Made by a program: the position numbers and the translations under genes. A DNA stretch of 64,000 nucleotides from Thalassobaculum_A sp040219215 (GTDB lineage Bacteria > Pseudomonadota > Alphaproteobacteria > Thalassobaculales > Thalassobaculaceae), in NCBI RefSeq assembly GCF_040219215.1, contig NZ_JAVJSX010000031.1, positions 129,221 through 193,220 of the forward strand, given 5' to 3'. Below, in pieces: positions 9,053-19,100 of the stretch. The notes under the pieces were generated by a model. It was not told the DNA's origin. It made no database searches and was given only the letters and a program-made list of their open reading frames with translations. Every line of letters starts with the position of its first letter. The first letter of the stretch is position 1.

Positions 9053-9877
9053 GTGAGAGAATCGCCGGATATCTCCCGGAACAGAACGTTCCGATCAATA
9101 TTTATTTCCGATGTGCACCTGGGGACCAAGCATTGTCAGGCAGATCTGCTCGTTGATTTTTTGGAGTCGCACAGTTCTGAAAATGTTTACCTGATTGGTG
9201 ACATCATTGACGGATGGCGACTGAAAAAGAGGTGGTACTGGCCTCAGGCCCACGATGATGTCGTAAGCGCAATTCTGAGAAGAGCACGCCTCGGCGAGAA
9301 GATCGTCTATATTCCGGGCAATCATGACGAATTCGTACGCAAGTTTGCCGGCCAGAGAATCGAGAACGTGAAGGTGCTGGACCGCGCCGTTCACGAAACG
9401 GCGGACGGCCGCCGCTACCTCGTCGTTCATGGCGATCAGTACGACGTGGTGATCCAGAACGCGAAGTGGATGGCGTATGTGGGGGATCGGTTCTACGAGT
9501 TCGCCCTTACGACCAATACCTGGCTGAACCGGTTGCGTGGGTATATGGGCTGGGAATACTGGTCGCTCGGCGCATTTGCGAAGCGGCATGTGAAGAGTTT
9601 CGTGAATATCATCGGCTGCTTTGAGAACACTGTTTCGGAGGACGTTCGTCGCCTCGATCTGGACGGCGTGATTTGCGGGCATATCCATCACGCCATGAGC
9701 CGAGACATGAACGGGATTCACTATGTGAACACCGGTGACTGGGTGGAGAGTTGCACTGCGGTAGCCGAGCATCACGACGGAACGCTTGAGGTGATCCACT
9801 GGACCCAGCCGGCCCGACGAGGGCAACCACTGGCTCAGATCCAACCAGCCCCGGAACTCGACGACCGTGCTTCTTGA
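9053..9877 (+). CDS. LpxH-like metallophosphoesterase (UDP-2,3-diacylglucosamine diphosphatase family)
   Basis: A 274-residue calcineurin-type phosphoesterase. All metal-binding blocks are present in order: SDVHLG, LIGDIIDGW, IPGNHDEFV, VVHGDQYD and GHIHHA, then NTGDWVESC. The family cleaves UDP-2,3-diacylglucosamine to lipid X in lipid A synthesis, or a related pyrophosphate. The GNHD block (rather than the GNRD of enterobacterial LpxH) fits the LpxH-like subgroup. Start is GTG 9053 with CAGG four bases upstream; the first codons are A/T-rich. A glycosyltransferase follows 60 bases later, so the pair may act on one lipid substrate. Whether it is the main LpxH cannot be said. Confidence 0.8.
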   Translation: MRESPDISRNRTFRSIFISDVHLGTKHCQADLLVDFLESHSSENVYLIGDIIDGWRLKKRWYWPQAHDDVVSAILRRARLGEKIVYIPGNHDEFVRKFAGQRIENVKVLDRAVHETADGRRYLVVHGDQYDVVIQNAKWMAYVGDRFYEFALTTNTWLNRLRGYMGWEYWSLGAFAKRHVKSFVNIIGCFENTVSEDVRRLDLDGVICGHIHHAMSRDMNGIHYVNTGDWVESCTAVAEHHDGTLEVIHWTQPARRGQPLAQIQPAPELDDRAS

Positions 9878-9937
9878 AATCTTTGACCAGCGCCATCACC
9901 GCCGTGGCGGTGCCCCGGATGCGCCGCGGATGAGCCG

Positions 9938-10963
9938 ATGACGTCGGTGCTGATCGTCACCGATGCGTGGCTGCCGCAGATCAATGGCGTCGTCCGGTCG
10001 CTGGAGTACACCGCCAGGGCATTGCAGGGTATGGGCGTGCGGGTCGAGGTCCTGTCTCCGCAAGGGTTCATGACGATTCCGTGCCCAACCTATCCAGAGA
10101 TCCGGCTTTCCCTCACGCATCGGGGTGCAGTGCGAAGGCGCATGGCCGAGTTCGGGTGCGAGCATTTGCACATTGCTACCGAAGGACCGCTCGGACTGCT
10201 GGCCGGCGCTGCGGCGCGCCAGATCGGCATGCCCTATACGACCAGCTATCACACGCGTTTTCCGGAGTATGTCGAGGCACGCTGGCCGCTGTCGGTCGGT
10301 TGGCTCTACGCGTGGTTCCGGCGGTTCCACAACTTCGGCGCCGGCTGCATGGTTGCAACCGAGACGCTCAGGCAGGATCTGCAACGGCGGGGGTTCCGCA
10401 ACCTGATGAACTGGACCCGGGGCGTTCATGCCGATGTGTTCCGCCCGATCGAAGGTTCCGTTTTTCCACCGGACCTGCCGAGGCCGATTTTCATCAACGT
10501 GGGCCGCGTCTCGGTCGAGAAGAATATCAAGGCCTTCCTGGAGTTGGACCTGCCCGGTTCCAAGGTCGTGGTCGGCGACGGACCGCAGTTGGCAAGCCTC
10601 CGGCGGGACTATCCGGAAGTCTATTTCACCGGTGGGAAGTACGACGAGGACCTCGCGCAACACTATGCCAGCGCGGACGTCTTCGTGTTTCCCTCGCTGA
10701 CGGATACGTTCGGACTCGTCCTTCTGGAAGCGCTGGCTTGTGGCGTTCCGGTGGCGGCATATCCGGTCATGGGCCCCCGCGATGTCATCGGCGACAGCGG
10801 GACCGGCGTTCTTTCCGACGATCTTCGTCAGGCGGCGTTGGACGCTCTTGATATACCTGCGGATCGATGCCGCGCCTGGGCGTTGCGGTACAGCTGGGAA
10901 GCATCGGCGCGCCAGTTCCTGGAGAATGCCCGCATCGCGCAAGCGGCCTACGCAATCGGATAG
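9938..10963 (+). CDS. GT4 glycosyltransferase paired with the phosphoesterase
   Basis: A 341-residue GT-B glycosyltransferase of the type often annotated as glycosyltransferase family 1/alpha-mannosyltransferase, similar in layout to glycolipid GTs such as sulfoquinovosyl- or mannosyl-transferases. Visible landmarks are TDAWLPQINGVVRSLEYTA at the N-terminus, TSYHTRFPEYV, the phosphate-loop region NVGRVSVEKNIKAFL, and the donor-site PSLTDTFGLVLLEALACGVP. Both domains are complete and the length is normal for this compact group. It lies 60 bases after the phosphoesterase on the same strand and ends facing the radical SAM gene. The substrate is inferred to be a lipid acceptor from context only. 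Confidence 0.82.
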   Translation: MTSVLIVTDAWLPQINGVVRSLEYTARALQGMGVRVEVLSPQGFMTIPCPTYPEIRLSLTHRGAVRRRMAEFGCEHLHIATEGPLGLLAGAAARQIGMPYTTSYHTRFPEYVEARWPLSVGWLYAWFRRFHNFGAGCMVATETLRQDLQRRGFRNLMNWTRGVHADVFRPIEGSVFPPDLPRPIFINVGRVSVEKNIKAFLELDLPGSKVVVGDGPQLASLRRDYPEVYFTGGKYDEDLAQHYASADVFVFPSLTDTFGLVLLEALACGVPVAAYPVMGPRDVIGDSGTGVLSDDLRQAALDALDIPADRCRAWALRYSWEASARQFLENARIAQAAYAIG

Positions 10964-11003
10964 AGTTTCCCGTAGGCCAGCAACGTCAACGTGTTGCGGT
11001 GGT

Positions 11004-12518
11004 TCAGGCGCGGGCTTTCAGGAGCGCATCGGTAAGCCCGCCGTCGCCGTCGGTGACCCGAAGAGGTTCGAAGCACTTCGCGAATTTTGACGGCAGCGGC
11101 ATCTGCGGCGTGTAGGCGGTCCGGAGCCGGTCGCTCATCGCGCAGTATGTGAGCGGCGGCTCCTTGAACGATTGGCGCATCTGCCGGATGGAGCCCAGGT
11201 TGACCTTGCCTCCGAAGCGGTGGAGCGGGCGGACCAGCGCCAATGCGGTCTGATCCCAGTCGAAGTGCCGGCGCCACCGCCAGGCGTGCCTGACGGCGTG
11301 GCGGGCAAGGGCGCGCTTGCGGCCGCGGAACCGCAGCAGATCGGCCACGTACGGCACCACTGTCTCCAACGGTTCCTTGGGCCATTCGACTACCTTCTGC
11401 CCATCCAGATCGCTCAGCAGCACGTTGGGCATCAGGCGGCCGGCATGCGCCGAACTGTCGAAGTAAGGCGTCCCCAGGATCGGGATGGTGAGGGTCAGCA
11501 ACCCCGGCAGGGGGATGGATGGATCGTCCAGGATCGCGGACAACTGGTCGTCCACCTCGGCAACAGTCTGCTGGGTGAAATCGGCGATCATTCCGTAGTC
11601 GAAGAACATGCCGTTCTCGGCGCAGATCCGCGTCAACGCGCGTGGATCCGAGGTCATGCTCTGCTTCTTGTTGAAGGACCTGAGAACCGCCGGATCGAGC
11701 GACTCAACACCCGAGAACACCGCCTTGCAGCCATTCCTGGCCATGAGCTCCACATTCTCCGGGCGTTTGAAAAAGTCCCCTGTGACCAGGGCACCCCATC
11801 CGCGAAACTGCCCCTGCCGCCAGCGCTCCCCGATCAGCTCGACGCGGCGCTGGAAGCTTTGCCGGCTGCTTCCGTAGAAGTTGTTGTCCAGGACCATGAC
11901 GCCCAGCACGCGTTTCATCGCATCGAGCTGTCTGGTGATCGACTGCTCGGAGTGTGCCACGTACTTTCGCGCCTCGCCGGTCAGCGAGCAGAACGAGCAG
12001 GCGAAGTTGCAGTTCTTCGTCGTCTCCAGGTAGCCGACTCCCATTGACGGCACGGCCAGATCGAACCGCGGCGCGCCTGTCTCCGATACACAGGAGGCAT
12101 CGAACACGTCGCTGATGACCGATGAAATGTCCTCCACGTCTCCCTGGCAGGCATAGTCGAAGGCCTCAGCACACAGCGTGGGCAGCGCGCGCGGGATTGG
12201 GCCGCCAATCGCGGTGACGACCGACGGATTGGCGTGACGAAAATAGGCGGAAAGCTGGTGGGCCCGGTCGAACATGGATGTCAGGCCGGTGAAGATCACC
12301 AGGTCCGGCCAAGCGAACAGTCGGGGCTCCAGAAGCGCGCCATGGAACACTTCGTCCCAGACCCGCACGTCTACCCGATCGGGGTTGAAATGGCCGGCAA
12401 GGTAGAACGGCGCCATGGCGCGCGGAATGAACCAGCGCGTGGGTGTCGATGATCGCCAAGGGTCGAAGTAGGCGTTGACGATCAGCACTTTGTGGCGGCT
12501 TTGCAATCGCGTATCCAT
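11004..12518 (-). CDS. radical SAM protein with N-terminal cobalamin-binding-like domain
   Basis: A 504-residue protein with the radical SAM cluster motif C-x3-C-x2-C at residues 160-167 (CNFACSFC). The first 125 residues look like the Rossmann-type B12-binding domain found in class B radical SAM enzymes (VLIVNAYF, LVIFTGLTSMFDRA, VVTAIGGPIPRALP, CQGDVED). No DxHxxG lower-ligand motif is seen, which is normal in this class. After the barrel come FRGWGALVTGDFF and CKAVFSGVESLDPAVL. I chose ATG 12518; the frame extends to a TTG at 12614 with no family-like sequence, and no strong ribosome site precedes the ATG. The product is unknown; it diverges from a cNMP-CPBP gene. Confidence 0.8.
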   Translation of the reverse strand: MDTRLQSRHKVLIVNAYFDPWRSSTPTRWFIPRAMAPFYLAGHFNPDRVDVRVWDEVFHGALLEPRLFAWPDLVIFTGLTSMFDRAHQLSAYFRHANPSVVTAIGGPIPRALPTLCAEAFDYACQGDVEDISSVISDVFDASCVSETGAPRFDLAVPSMGVGYLETTKNCNFACSFCSLTGEARKYVAHSEQSITRQLDAMKRVLGVMVLDNNFYGSSRQSFQRRVELIGERWRQGQFRGWGALVTGDFFKRPENVELMARNGCKAVFSGVESLDPAVLRSFNKKQSMTSDPRALTRICAENGMFFDYGMIADFTQQTVAEVDDQLSAILDDPSIPLPGLLTLTIPILGTPYFDSSAHAGRLMPNVLLSDLDGQKVVEWPKEPLETVVPYVADLLRFRGRKRALARHAVRHAWRWRRHFDWDQTALALVRPLHRFGGKVNLGSIRQMRQSFKEPPLTYCAMSDRLRTAYTPQMPLPSKFAKCFEPLRVTDGDGGLTDALLKARA

Positions 12519-12813
12519 TCCAGGAGGAAGATTGGCGCCGGCGCAGCCACAGCCGGTCGCGGTCGGGGCCAGGCCAGATTCGAAAGGCAGCGTCGCTGTA
12601 CGACTCAAGAGCAAGGTCGACTTGGGCAGGCCCGCCCGCCGGCCTCGTCTAAGACGTGAATCATCCTCCTTTCAGCTGTTTGGATCAACTCACCACCAGA
12701 TTCGACCATGTTCTGCGGTGAGTTGGTCTAAGATCGCTCCGCTTGCCGTTAAGGTCCGGCGACCGGGCTTGCGCAAACCCGCCATTGTCTCACGCATTCA
12801 ATCGACAGGTTCC
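12519..12813. promoter_or_regulatory. divergent intergenic region between radical SAM and cNMP-CPBP genes
   Basis: About 295 bases between two divergent starts, so at least two promoters should lie here. An AGGAGGAAG run at 12522-12530 resembles a ribosome site on the plus strand but is followed by no ATG or GTG in a plausible frame. No clear -35/-10 pair stands out. Nothing else is seen. Confidence 0.4.
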
Positions 12814-13923
12814 ATGGCAGACACTCGCCCAACCATCGCCGAAGAGCTGCGCTCCAACCGCGCGTTCGAGCAGCTCAGCCCGAAAACCATCGACTCCATG
12901 GCGACGGTCTCCAGAAGGCTGGCTGTCTCCCCGGGCGACTTGATTGTCAGAGAAGGGGAGGAGAACTCGGATCTCTTCCTGTTCGTTGCAGGCACGGCGG
13001 TGGCGGTCAGGAACTCCGAGGACGGGGGCCTCGTCGTGCTCAACGCCATCGCGCCGGGCGACTGCATCGGGGAGCTGACGTTTCTTGGCGGCGGTCGCCG
13101 ATCGGCATCCGTCCGAGCCGAGACCGAATGCGATGTCATCCAGATCCCGGCAGAGGCGCTCCAGTCCATTCCCGATGCGCCGGCGGTGATCGGTGATCTG
13201 AAGGGCGCCCTTGCCAGCGTTGTCGTCAATCGGGCGCGCTCCATGAGCGACGAAATGCTGGCTTCGCTACGACGGCAGCTGGAAATCAAGACAATCCAGA
13301 ACCAGTTCGGCCACTTCCTGATTTTCACCATGGCGATGTTCCTGATCGCCACGGCGCTCTTCTACCTGGTGGCCGAGGAGTATGTTCAGAATGTCTATGA
13401 CCCCGGTTTCTCCTGGCAGGCGGTCATCTTCCTCGCGGTGCCATGTCTTCTGATCATCAAGATCATGAAGATCCCGATGGCCGAACTTGGCATCAAGAGG
13501 GAAGGGCTGGCGCGTTCCCTCGGCGAGGCAGTCGCCATCTGTGTGGTGATCACGATACCGGCCTTGATCTATCTCTTTGCTTTCAAGCCCAGGTCGACGG
13601 CCAGCGAGTTCGGGGTAACCGTCGATGCTTTCTTCCTCGTTCAGTACTTCTTCCACACGATTTTTCAGGAAGTTGGATCGCGGGGACTTCTGCAGGGTCT
13701 TTTTCAGAAATTTCTGGATGATACCAAAGGGCACAAGGCAATTCTGCTGACCAGCACGGTGTTCGCTTCATTGCACCTGGCGTTTGGTATTGACGCGGTC
13801 ATTATCACCTTCGTCGCCAGTATTGTTTTTGGGTATGTTTATCTGAGGCAGAAGAACTTGATCGGGGTCACGGTACTGCACTACTGGCTCGGCGTTCTGG
13901 CGGCGACGATGGTTGCGTTCTAA
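12814..13923 (+). CDS. cyclic-nucleotide-binding domain fused to CPBP (Abi) membrane protease domain
   Basis: A 369-residue protein with an unusual domain order. Residues about 10-130 are a CAP/PKA-type cyclic nucleotide-binding domain, with the phosphate-binding cassette IGELTF...RRSASVRA near 85-102 intact. A charged helix (about 120-155) leads to several membrane helices (157-177, 181-200, 217-237 and later). The C-terminal part is a CPBP/Abi domain: Glu266 and Arg270 in FQEVGSRG (the usual EExxxR with the first Glu replaced by Gln), FASLH with His291, and His326 in VTVLHYW. These would be the protease residues. The start ATG 12814 has AGG four bases upstream. The upstream open frame is not coding-like. 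The role is unknown; ligand-gated intramembrane proteolysis is an inference. Confidence 0.8.
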   Translation: MADTRPTIAEELRSNRAFEQLSPKTIDSMATVSRRLAVSPGDLIVREGEENSDLFLFVAGTAVAVRNSEDGGLVVLNAIAPGDCIGELTFLGGGRRSASVRAETECDVIQIPAEALQSIPDAPAVIGDLKGALASVVVNRARSMSDEMLASLRRQLEIKTIQNQFGHFLIFTMAMFLIATALFYLVAEEYVQNVYDPGFSWQAVIFLAVPCLLIIKIMKIPMAELGIKREGLARSLGEAVAICVVITIPALIYLFAFKPRSTASEFGVTVDAFFLVQYFFHTIFQEVGSRGLLQGLFQKFLDDTKGHKAILLTSTVFASLHLAFGIDAVIITFVASIVFGYVYLRQKNLIGVTVLHYWLGVLAATMVAF

Positions 13924-13958
13924 GCAACGCCGGAGGCGGGTGCATGACGGCCGGTTGC

Positions 13959-13980
13959 CTGAGCGTCCGACAACGCTCAG
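13959..13980. terminator. hairpin between convergent genes
   Basis: CTGAGCGT (13959-13966) pairs perfectly with ACGCTCAG (13973-13980) across a six-base loop. It sits between the stop of the cNMP-CPBP gene and the end of the amidase gene on the other strand, so it can serve as a bidirectional terminator. No long T-run follows. Confidence 0.55.
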
Positions 13981-13987
13981 TCAGCCC

Positions 13988-15487
13988 TTAGCGTTCCGCA
14001 AGACCCTTGTCCGGGGCCGCGGTAACAATGGATTTCAGAGCGGCTGTCGGCGTGGCCAGGAGGGCAGCGTCCGGGATCGGGCGGCCAAGGCCGGAAACAC
14101 CGGCGAATGCCCGTTCCATCGCTTCGGAAGCATCCAGGAGCTCAATGTCGCCGCCGAACCGGCCGACCACCTGCAGGCCGAACGGCATCCCGTGGTCGTC
14201 CACGCCGCAGGGCAGCGCGATCGACGGGTTGGTCGCCAGGGTGATGACGTAGGTCAGTGCCAGCCAGTGGTAGTAGTTCTTCAGCGCCTCGCCTTCCAGC
14301 TCGGCGAGATAGAGTTCGCTCCACGGGAACGGCGACACCGGGGTGGTCGGGGCCATGACGAGGTCATAGTCCTGGAAGGTCTCCTGGAACCGGCGGAAGA
14401 TGCGGGTCTGCTCGGCGTGTGCCCAGGCCGCGTCCGCCAGGGACATGGCCGCGCCGATCTCATAGTTCGCCCGGATGTTCGGCCCCAACTGTTCGCGGTC
14501 GCGCTCATAGATGTCGCGGTAGCGGGCCAGGAAGTTCTGGGCGCGCACGACGTCGAAGCAACGGTCGGCCTCGCCGAAGTCGAACGCGACCTCGTCGATG
14601 GTGAGAAACAGGTGCCGCATGGCATCCATGCGCTTCCGCATGACGGAGCGGATCTCGGAGCTGACGGGGCACTGACCGAAATCGGTGGTCCAGGCCACCC
14701 GCAGCCGGCCGAGATCGGCGGGCCGGCTGGCGACGATCGCGTCGGGGTTAATGGGCTGGGACAACGGATCCCGGCTGTCGACCCCGACCTGGGCGGCGAA
14801 CAGCATCCGTGTGTCGGCAACGCTGCGGCCCATCGGCCCCAGCACCGAGATCGGTGTCCAGCCGAGCTGCCGGCCGTCCATCGGGACCAGGCCGGGCGAC
14901 GGCCGAAAACCGACCACGCCGCAGATCGCAGCCGGAATGCGCAGGGACCCGCCGGTGTCCGAGCCGGTGCAGATCGGCAGCATGTCGCAGGCCAGTGCCG
15001 CCGCCGAACCGCCGGACGAGCCGCCGGCAATCCGGGTCGGATTGAACGGGTTGCCGGTCGCTCCCCACACCGGATTGCGTGAGTTGGCGCCGGCTCCGAA
15101 CTCCGGCACGTTGGTCTTGGTCGTGACGATTGCCCCGGCGGCCCGGACCAGCGCGACCTGCGCTGAATCCTTTGCCGGTACATGGCTGCGGTACAGCGGC
15201 GAGCCGTGGGTGGTCAGCACGCCCTCGGTATCCTGCAGGTCCTTCACCCCGACCGGCAGGCCGTGTAGTCGTCCGAGTGCATCGCCACGCAACACCGCTG
15301 CCTCGGCTGCCTTGGCTTCCTGCCGAGCGCGTCCGTAGGCTTTCGCGGCAATCGCGTTCACCGCCGGGTTGACCGCTTCGATCCGCTCGATGCAGGCGTC
15401 GAGAAGCTCGACCGGCGAGATCTCCTTGGTGCCGATCCGGCGTCGCAACTCGACGGCCGACAACGCGGTCAGGGACGATGATGTCAC
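13988..15487 (-). CDS. amidase (amidase-signature family)
   Basis: A 499-residue amidase-signature hydrolase that should cleave an amide (carboxamide, peptide-like or lactam). The Ser-cisSer-Lys triad is visible: Lys in LPVGVKDLQDTEGV, the glycine/serine stretch IAGGSSGGSAAALA, and the nucleophile region GSDTGGSLRIPA. The C-terminal region with VVGRFGGDIELLDASEAMERAF is usual. It resembles GatA/AtzE-type enzymes, but no GatB or GatC gene is nearby, so a catabolic role is more likely. It follows the M81 peptidase by 20 bases as the last gene of the peptide-import operon. The substrate is not predictable. Confidence 0.88.
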   Translation of the reverse strand: MTSSSLTALSAVELRRRIGTKEISPVELLDACIERIEAVNPAVNAIAAKAYGRARQEAKAAEAAVLRGDALGRLHGLPVGVKDLQDTEGVLTTHGSPLYRSHVPAKDSAQVALVRAAGAIVTTKTNVPEFGAGANSRNPVWGATGNPFNPTRIAGGSSGGSAAALACDMLPICTGSDTGGSLRIPAAICGVVGFRPSPGLVPMDGRQLGWTPISVLGPMGRSVADTRMLFAAQVGVDSRDPLSQPINPDAIVASRPADLGRLRVAWTTDFGQCPVSSEIRSVMRKRMDAMRHLFLTIDEVAFDFGEADRCFDVVRAQNFLARYRDIYERDREQLGPNIRANYEIGAAMSLADAAWAHAEQTRIFRRFQETFQDYDLVMAPTTPVSPFPWSELYLAELEGEALKNYYHWLALTYVITLATNPSIALPCGVDDHGMPFGLQVVGRFGGDIELLDASEAMERAFAGVSGLGRPIPDAALLATPTAALKSIVTAAPDKGLAER

Positions 15488-15507
15488 GGCATTGGCCTCC
15501 GTCGGGG

Positions 15508-16977
15508 TCAGAAGATCAGGCCGGGCGAGGTTTCCGCGTCGAGCGGCCAGATGGGGCGCTGGATTTTGGTGTAGGTGAGCTTGGTGTAATCGCGGGCCAG
15601 GGGGGCATCGGATTCCACATAGATCACCTTCTTGGCGATCGGACCGAAGGCGGCCATGAAGTGGTTGGTCGACTTCACCACCAGGAGCTTGCGGGTCAGC
15701 GGGTCGATGCCGAGGTTGGTGAACAGCTCCAGGCCGAGCGCCTGGGTGCGGTTGGTGATCAGGACGATGTCGATGCCGCCGATGCGAACGGCGGCACAGT
15801 CACCAAGGGTCACCTTGGTCGGCCCGAAACTCTGCCAGCAGTCGCGGGCGAGGGCCGTGACCTCGACCATGGCGTCGACCGGCTGTCCGGAGGCGGGTCC
15901 GATCTTGCCGCCGAACCGTAGCGGGAAGCGGGCTCCCAGTCCGGCGTCGAAGCACAGCTTGACCGCAATCGGGTCCCAGATCGGGCCGATTGCCGCATCC
16001 TGAGCATCCGCTGCCATCAGTTCGCGCAGGATCGTGGTGTTGTCGGACGGCGCCCCGCCTCCAGCGTTGTCTGCCGGATCGGCGATGACCACCGGCGCGT
16101 CGTTGAAGTCGATACCGGTCCGTACGCCGACGCCGGGGCTGAAGAATTCCGGCATGGTCTTGCCACGCATCGACACGAACTCTTCGCCGAGCCGGGTCGC
16201 CAGCGCGTCGGCCTTGGTCTTGTCGCCGTCCGCCACCACCAGGATCCGCCCGGTGAGTTCTGCGACATCGGCATAGGGGAAGCAGTGGATCGCCGACACC
16301 GACAGAATGCCGTCCTTGCCTTCCAGCGCCATCATCCGGTCGACGAAGCCACGCATCAGCGGAAGCGTCGTTGGGTAGCTGCCGATCTGGCGGCAGTCGT
16401 ACAGCGACATCACCGGCTTGACCTCGCCGCGCAGGGTCCGCAGCACGAGCGTCAGCAGATCCTCCGCCCGGTCGACCACGTCGGTGTGCGGGAACTCCTT
16501 GTAGCAGATGATGATGTCGGCGTTGCGCACCCGCTTCAGGGTCATGTGGCAGTGCGGATCGTACTCCACGCCGATCACGCATTTCGGCCCGACGATCGCG
16601 CGCGCTCGCTCCAGGAGGTCGCCCTCGACGTCGTCATAGCCGTGCGCGACCATCGCCCCGTGCAAGCCGAACAGGATGCCGTCGAGAGGCAGTGCGGCGC
16701 GCAGCTGGTCCAGCACTTCGTCACGCATGAACTCGTAGTCGGCGCGGTTGACGCTGCCGGCCGGGCTGGCTGCAAAGCAGCTGCCCTCGATCAAGGTGAA
16801 GCCTTCGGCTGCGGCGCGCTGGCGAGCCACGAACAGCGGGGCCGTGCACATGCGCGGGGCGTCCTCGGGATGCTCGCCAGGCCGCAGGAACACGCTCTCC
16901 TTGAAGCCGTCGATGCTGGTCGGCAGTGGCGAGAAGGTGTTGGTTTCGGTCGCGATGGTCGCTGAAAACAGGCGCAT
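15508..16977 (-). CDS. M81 family metallopeptidase (MlrC-like)
   Basis: A 489-residue protein of the M81/MlrC (formerly DUF1485) family, whose founder cleaves linearised microcystin. The N-terminus IATETNTFSPLPTSIDGF is characteristic, followed by SPAGSVNRADYEFMRDEVL, LFGLHGAMVAHGYDDVEGD and GVEYDPHCHMT, which holds Asp and His residues of the likely zinc site, then FPHTDVVDRAEDL. The C-terminal domain has VVIADPADNAGGGAPSDNT. It is full length and lies 42 bases after the second ATPase gene of the importer. It probably hydrolyses an imported peptide or amide. It is cytoplasmic, with no signal peptide. Confidence 0.85.
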   Translation of the reverse strand: MRLFSATIATETNTFSPLPTSIDGFKESVFLRPGEHPEDAPRMCTAPLFVARQRAAAEGFTLIEGSCFAASPAGSVNRADYEFMRDEVLDQLRAALPLDGILFGLHGAMVAHGYDDVEGDLLERARAIVGPKCVIGVEYDPHCHMTLKRVRNADIIICYKEFPHTDVVDRAEDLLTLVLRTLRGEVKPVMSLYDCRQIGSYPTTLPLMRGFVDRMMALEGKDGILSVSAIHCFPYADVAELTGRILVVADGDKTKADALATRLGEEFVSMRGKTMPEFFSPGVGVRTGIDFNDAPVVIADPADNAGGGAPSDNTTILRELMAADAQDAAIGPIWDPIAVKLCFDAGLGARFPLRFGGKIGPASGQPVDAMVEVTALARDCWQSFGPTKVTLGDCAAVRIGGIDIVLITNRTQALGLELFTNLGIDPLTRKLLVVKSTNHFMAAFGPIAKKVIYVESDAPLARDYTKLTYTKIQRPIWPLDAETSPGLIF

Positions 16978-17019
16978 GGGGGGCTCCGGTAGGACTGGAG
17001 GACGTGACTGCGGCGCGTG

Positions 17020-18044
<1,025 letters not shown>

Positions 18045-18048
<4 letters not shown>

Positions 18049-19094
18049 TTCGGCGTCGCCGCGACACGCGCGGCCTCCCAGCAGGCGGCAATGTGGGCTG
18101 GACCCTGGGTCTGCAGAACGGGAGTTTCGAGGGAACAGCGGTCGACGGCAAAGCTGCACCGTGGGGCGAACGCGCACCCCTGGATCTCCTCGCGCAGAGA
18201 CGGGACGATCCCGGCGATCTCCTGCAGTCGGCCACGGGATGTGATCCTGCGACCGAGTGTCGAGCGACGCGGGATCGAGTTCATCAGGCCGCGGGTGTAG
18301 GGATGGACGGGATTGCGGAACAGTTCCTCAACCGACGCCTCTTCGACCTTCCGGCCGGCGTACATGACGATCGCCCGCTGCGCGGTCTCGGCGACGACGC
18401 CCAGGTCGTGGGTGATCAGCACGATGGCAGTTCCGAGACGCTCCTTGAGTTCGAGCATGAGGTTCAGGATCTGTGCCTGGATCGTGACGTCGAGCGCCGT
18501 GGTCGGTTCGTCGGCGATCAGCAGCTTCGGGTTGCAGGCCAGTGCAATGGCGATCATGACGCGCTGGCGCATGCCGCCGGACAGTTGGTGCGGGTATTCG
18601 CCGGCGCGTTGCCGAGGGTCGGCGATCTTGACCACCGACAGCATCTCAACCGCCTGGTTCCAGGCGGCATCCCGGCCGAGTTTCTGATGGATCCGCAACG
18701 ACTCCGCGATCTGCGCGCCGACCGTCACGACCGGGTTCAGCGACGTCATCGGTTCCTGGAAGATCATCGACATGCGGTTCCCGCGGATGCGGCGCATCTC
18801 GCTCTCGGGCAGGGTCGTCAGTTCCTCGCCCTCGAAGCGGATCGATCCGCCGACGATGCGACCGACGCCGTCGGGGAGGAGGCGCATGGCCGACAGTGCG
18901 GTTACGCTCTTGCCGCAGCCCGACTCACCGACAATGCAGAGGGTCTCGCCACGTCGGACGTCGAACGACACTCCATCGACGGCGCGGACCACCCCATCCC
19001 GCGTGAAGAACCGAGTCTGCAGGTCGCGCACCGAAAGGATGACGTCCGGGTCGGACGTCACGGCGGAGGCTTTGCTCGAGGTTGAACTATCCAC
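18045..19094 (-). CDS. peptide ABC transporter ATP-binding protein (DppD/OppD type)
   Basis: A 349-residue nucleotide-binding subunit. Walker A is GESGCGKSV, followed by the Q-loop MSMIFQEPMTSLNP, the signature LSGGMRQRVMIAIAL, Walker B LLIADEPTTALD and switch ITHDLGVVA. The C-terminal tail has the CAFAPRCSFAVDRC cysteine pattern typical of the family. It starts with GTG at 19094, just after the DppC-type gene, and overlaps the next ATPase gene. It would form the heterodimeric motor with that protein at the inner membrane. Confidence 0.95.
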
Positions 19095-19100
19095 GGCGTC

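Noticed and set aside
8829..9056. A 75-codon frame whose stop overlaps the phosphoesterase start (GTGTGA)
   Set aside because: No ribosome site, no recognisable motif and non-coding-like composition; the overlap alone is weak evidence.
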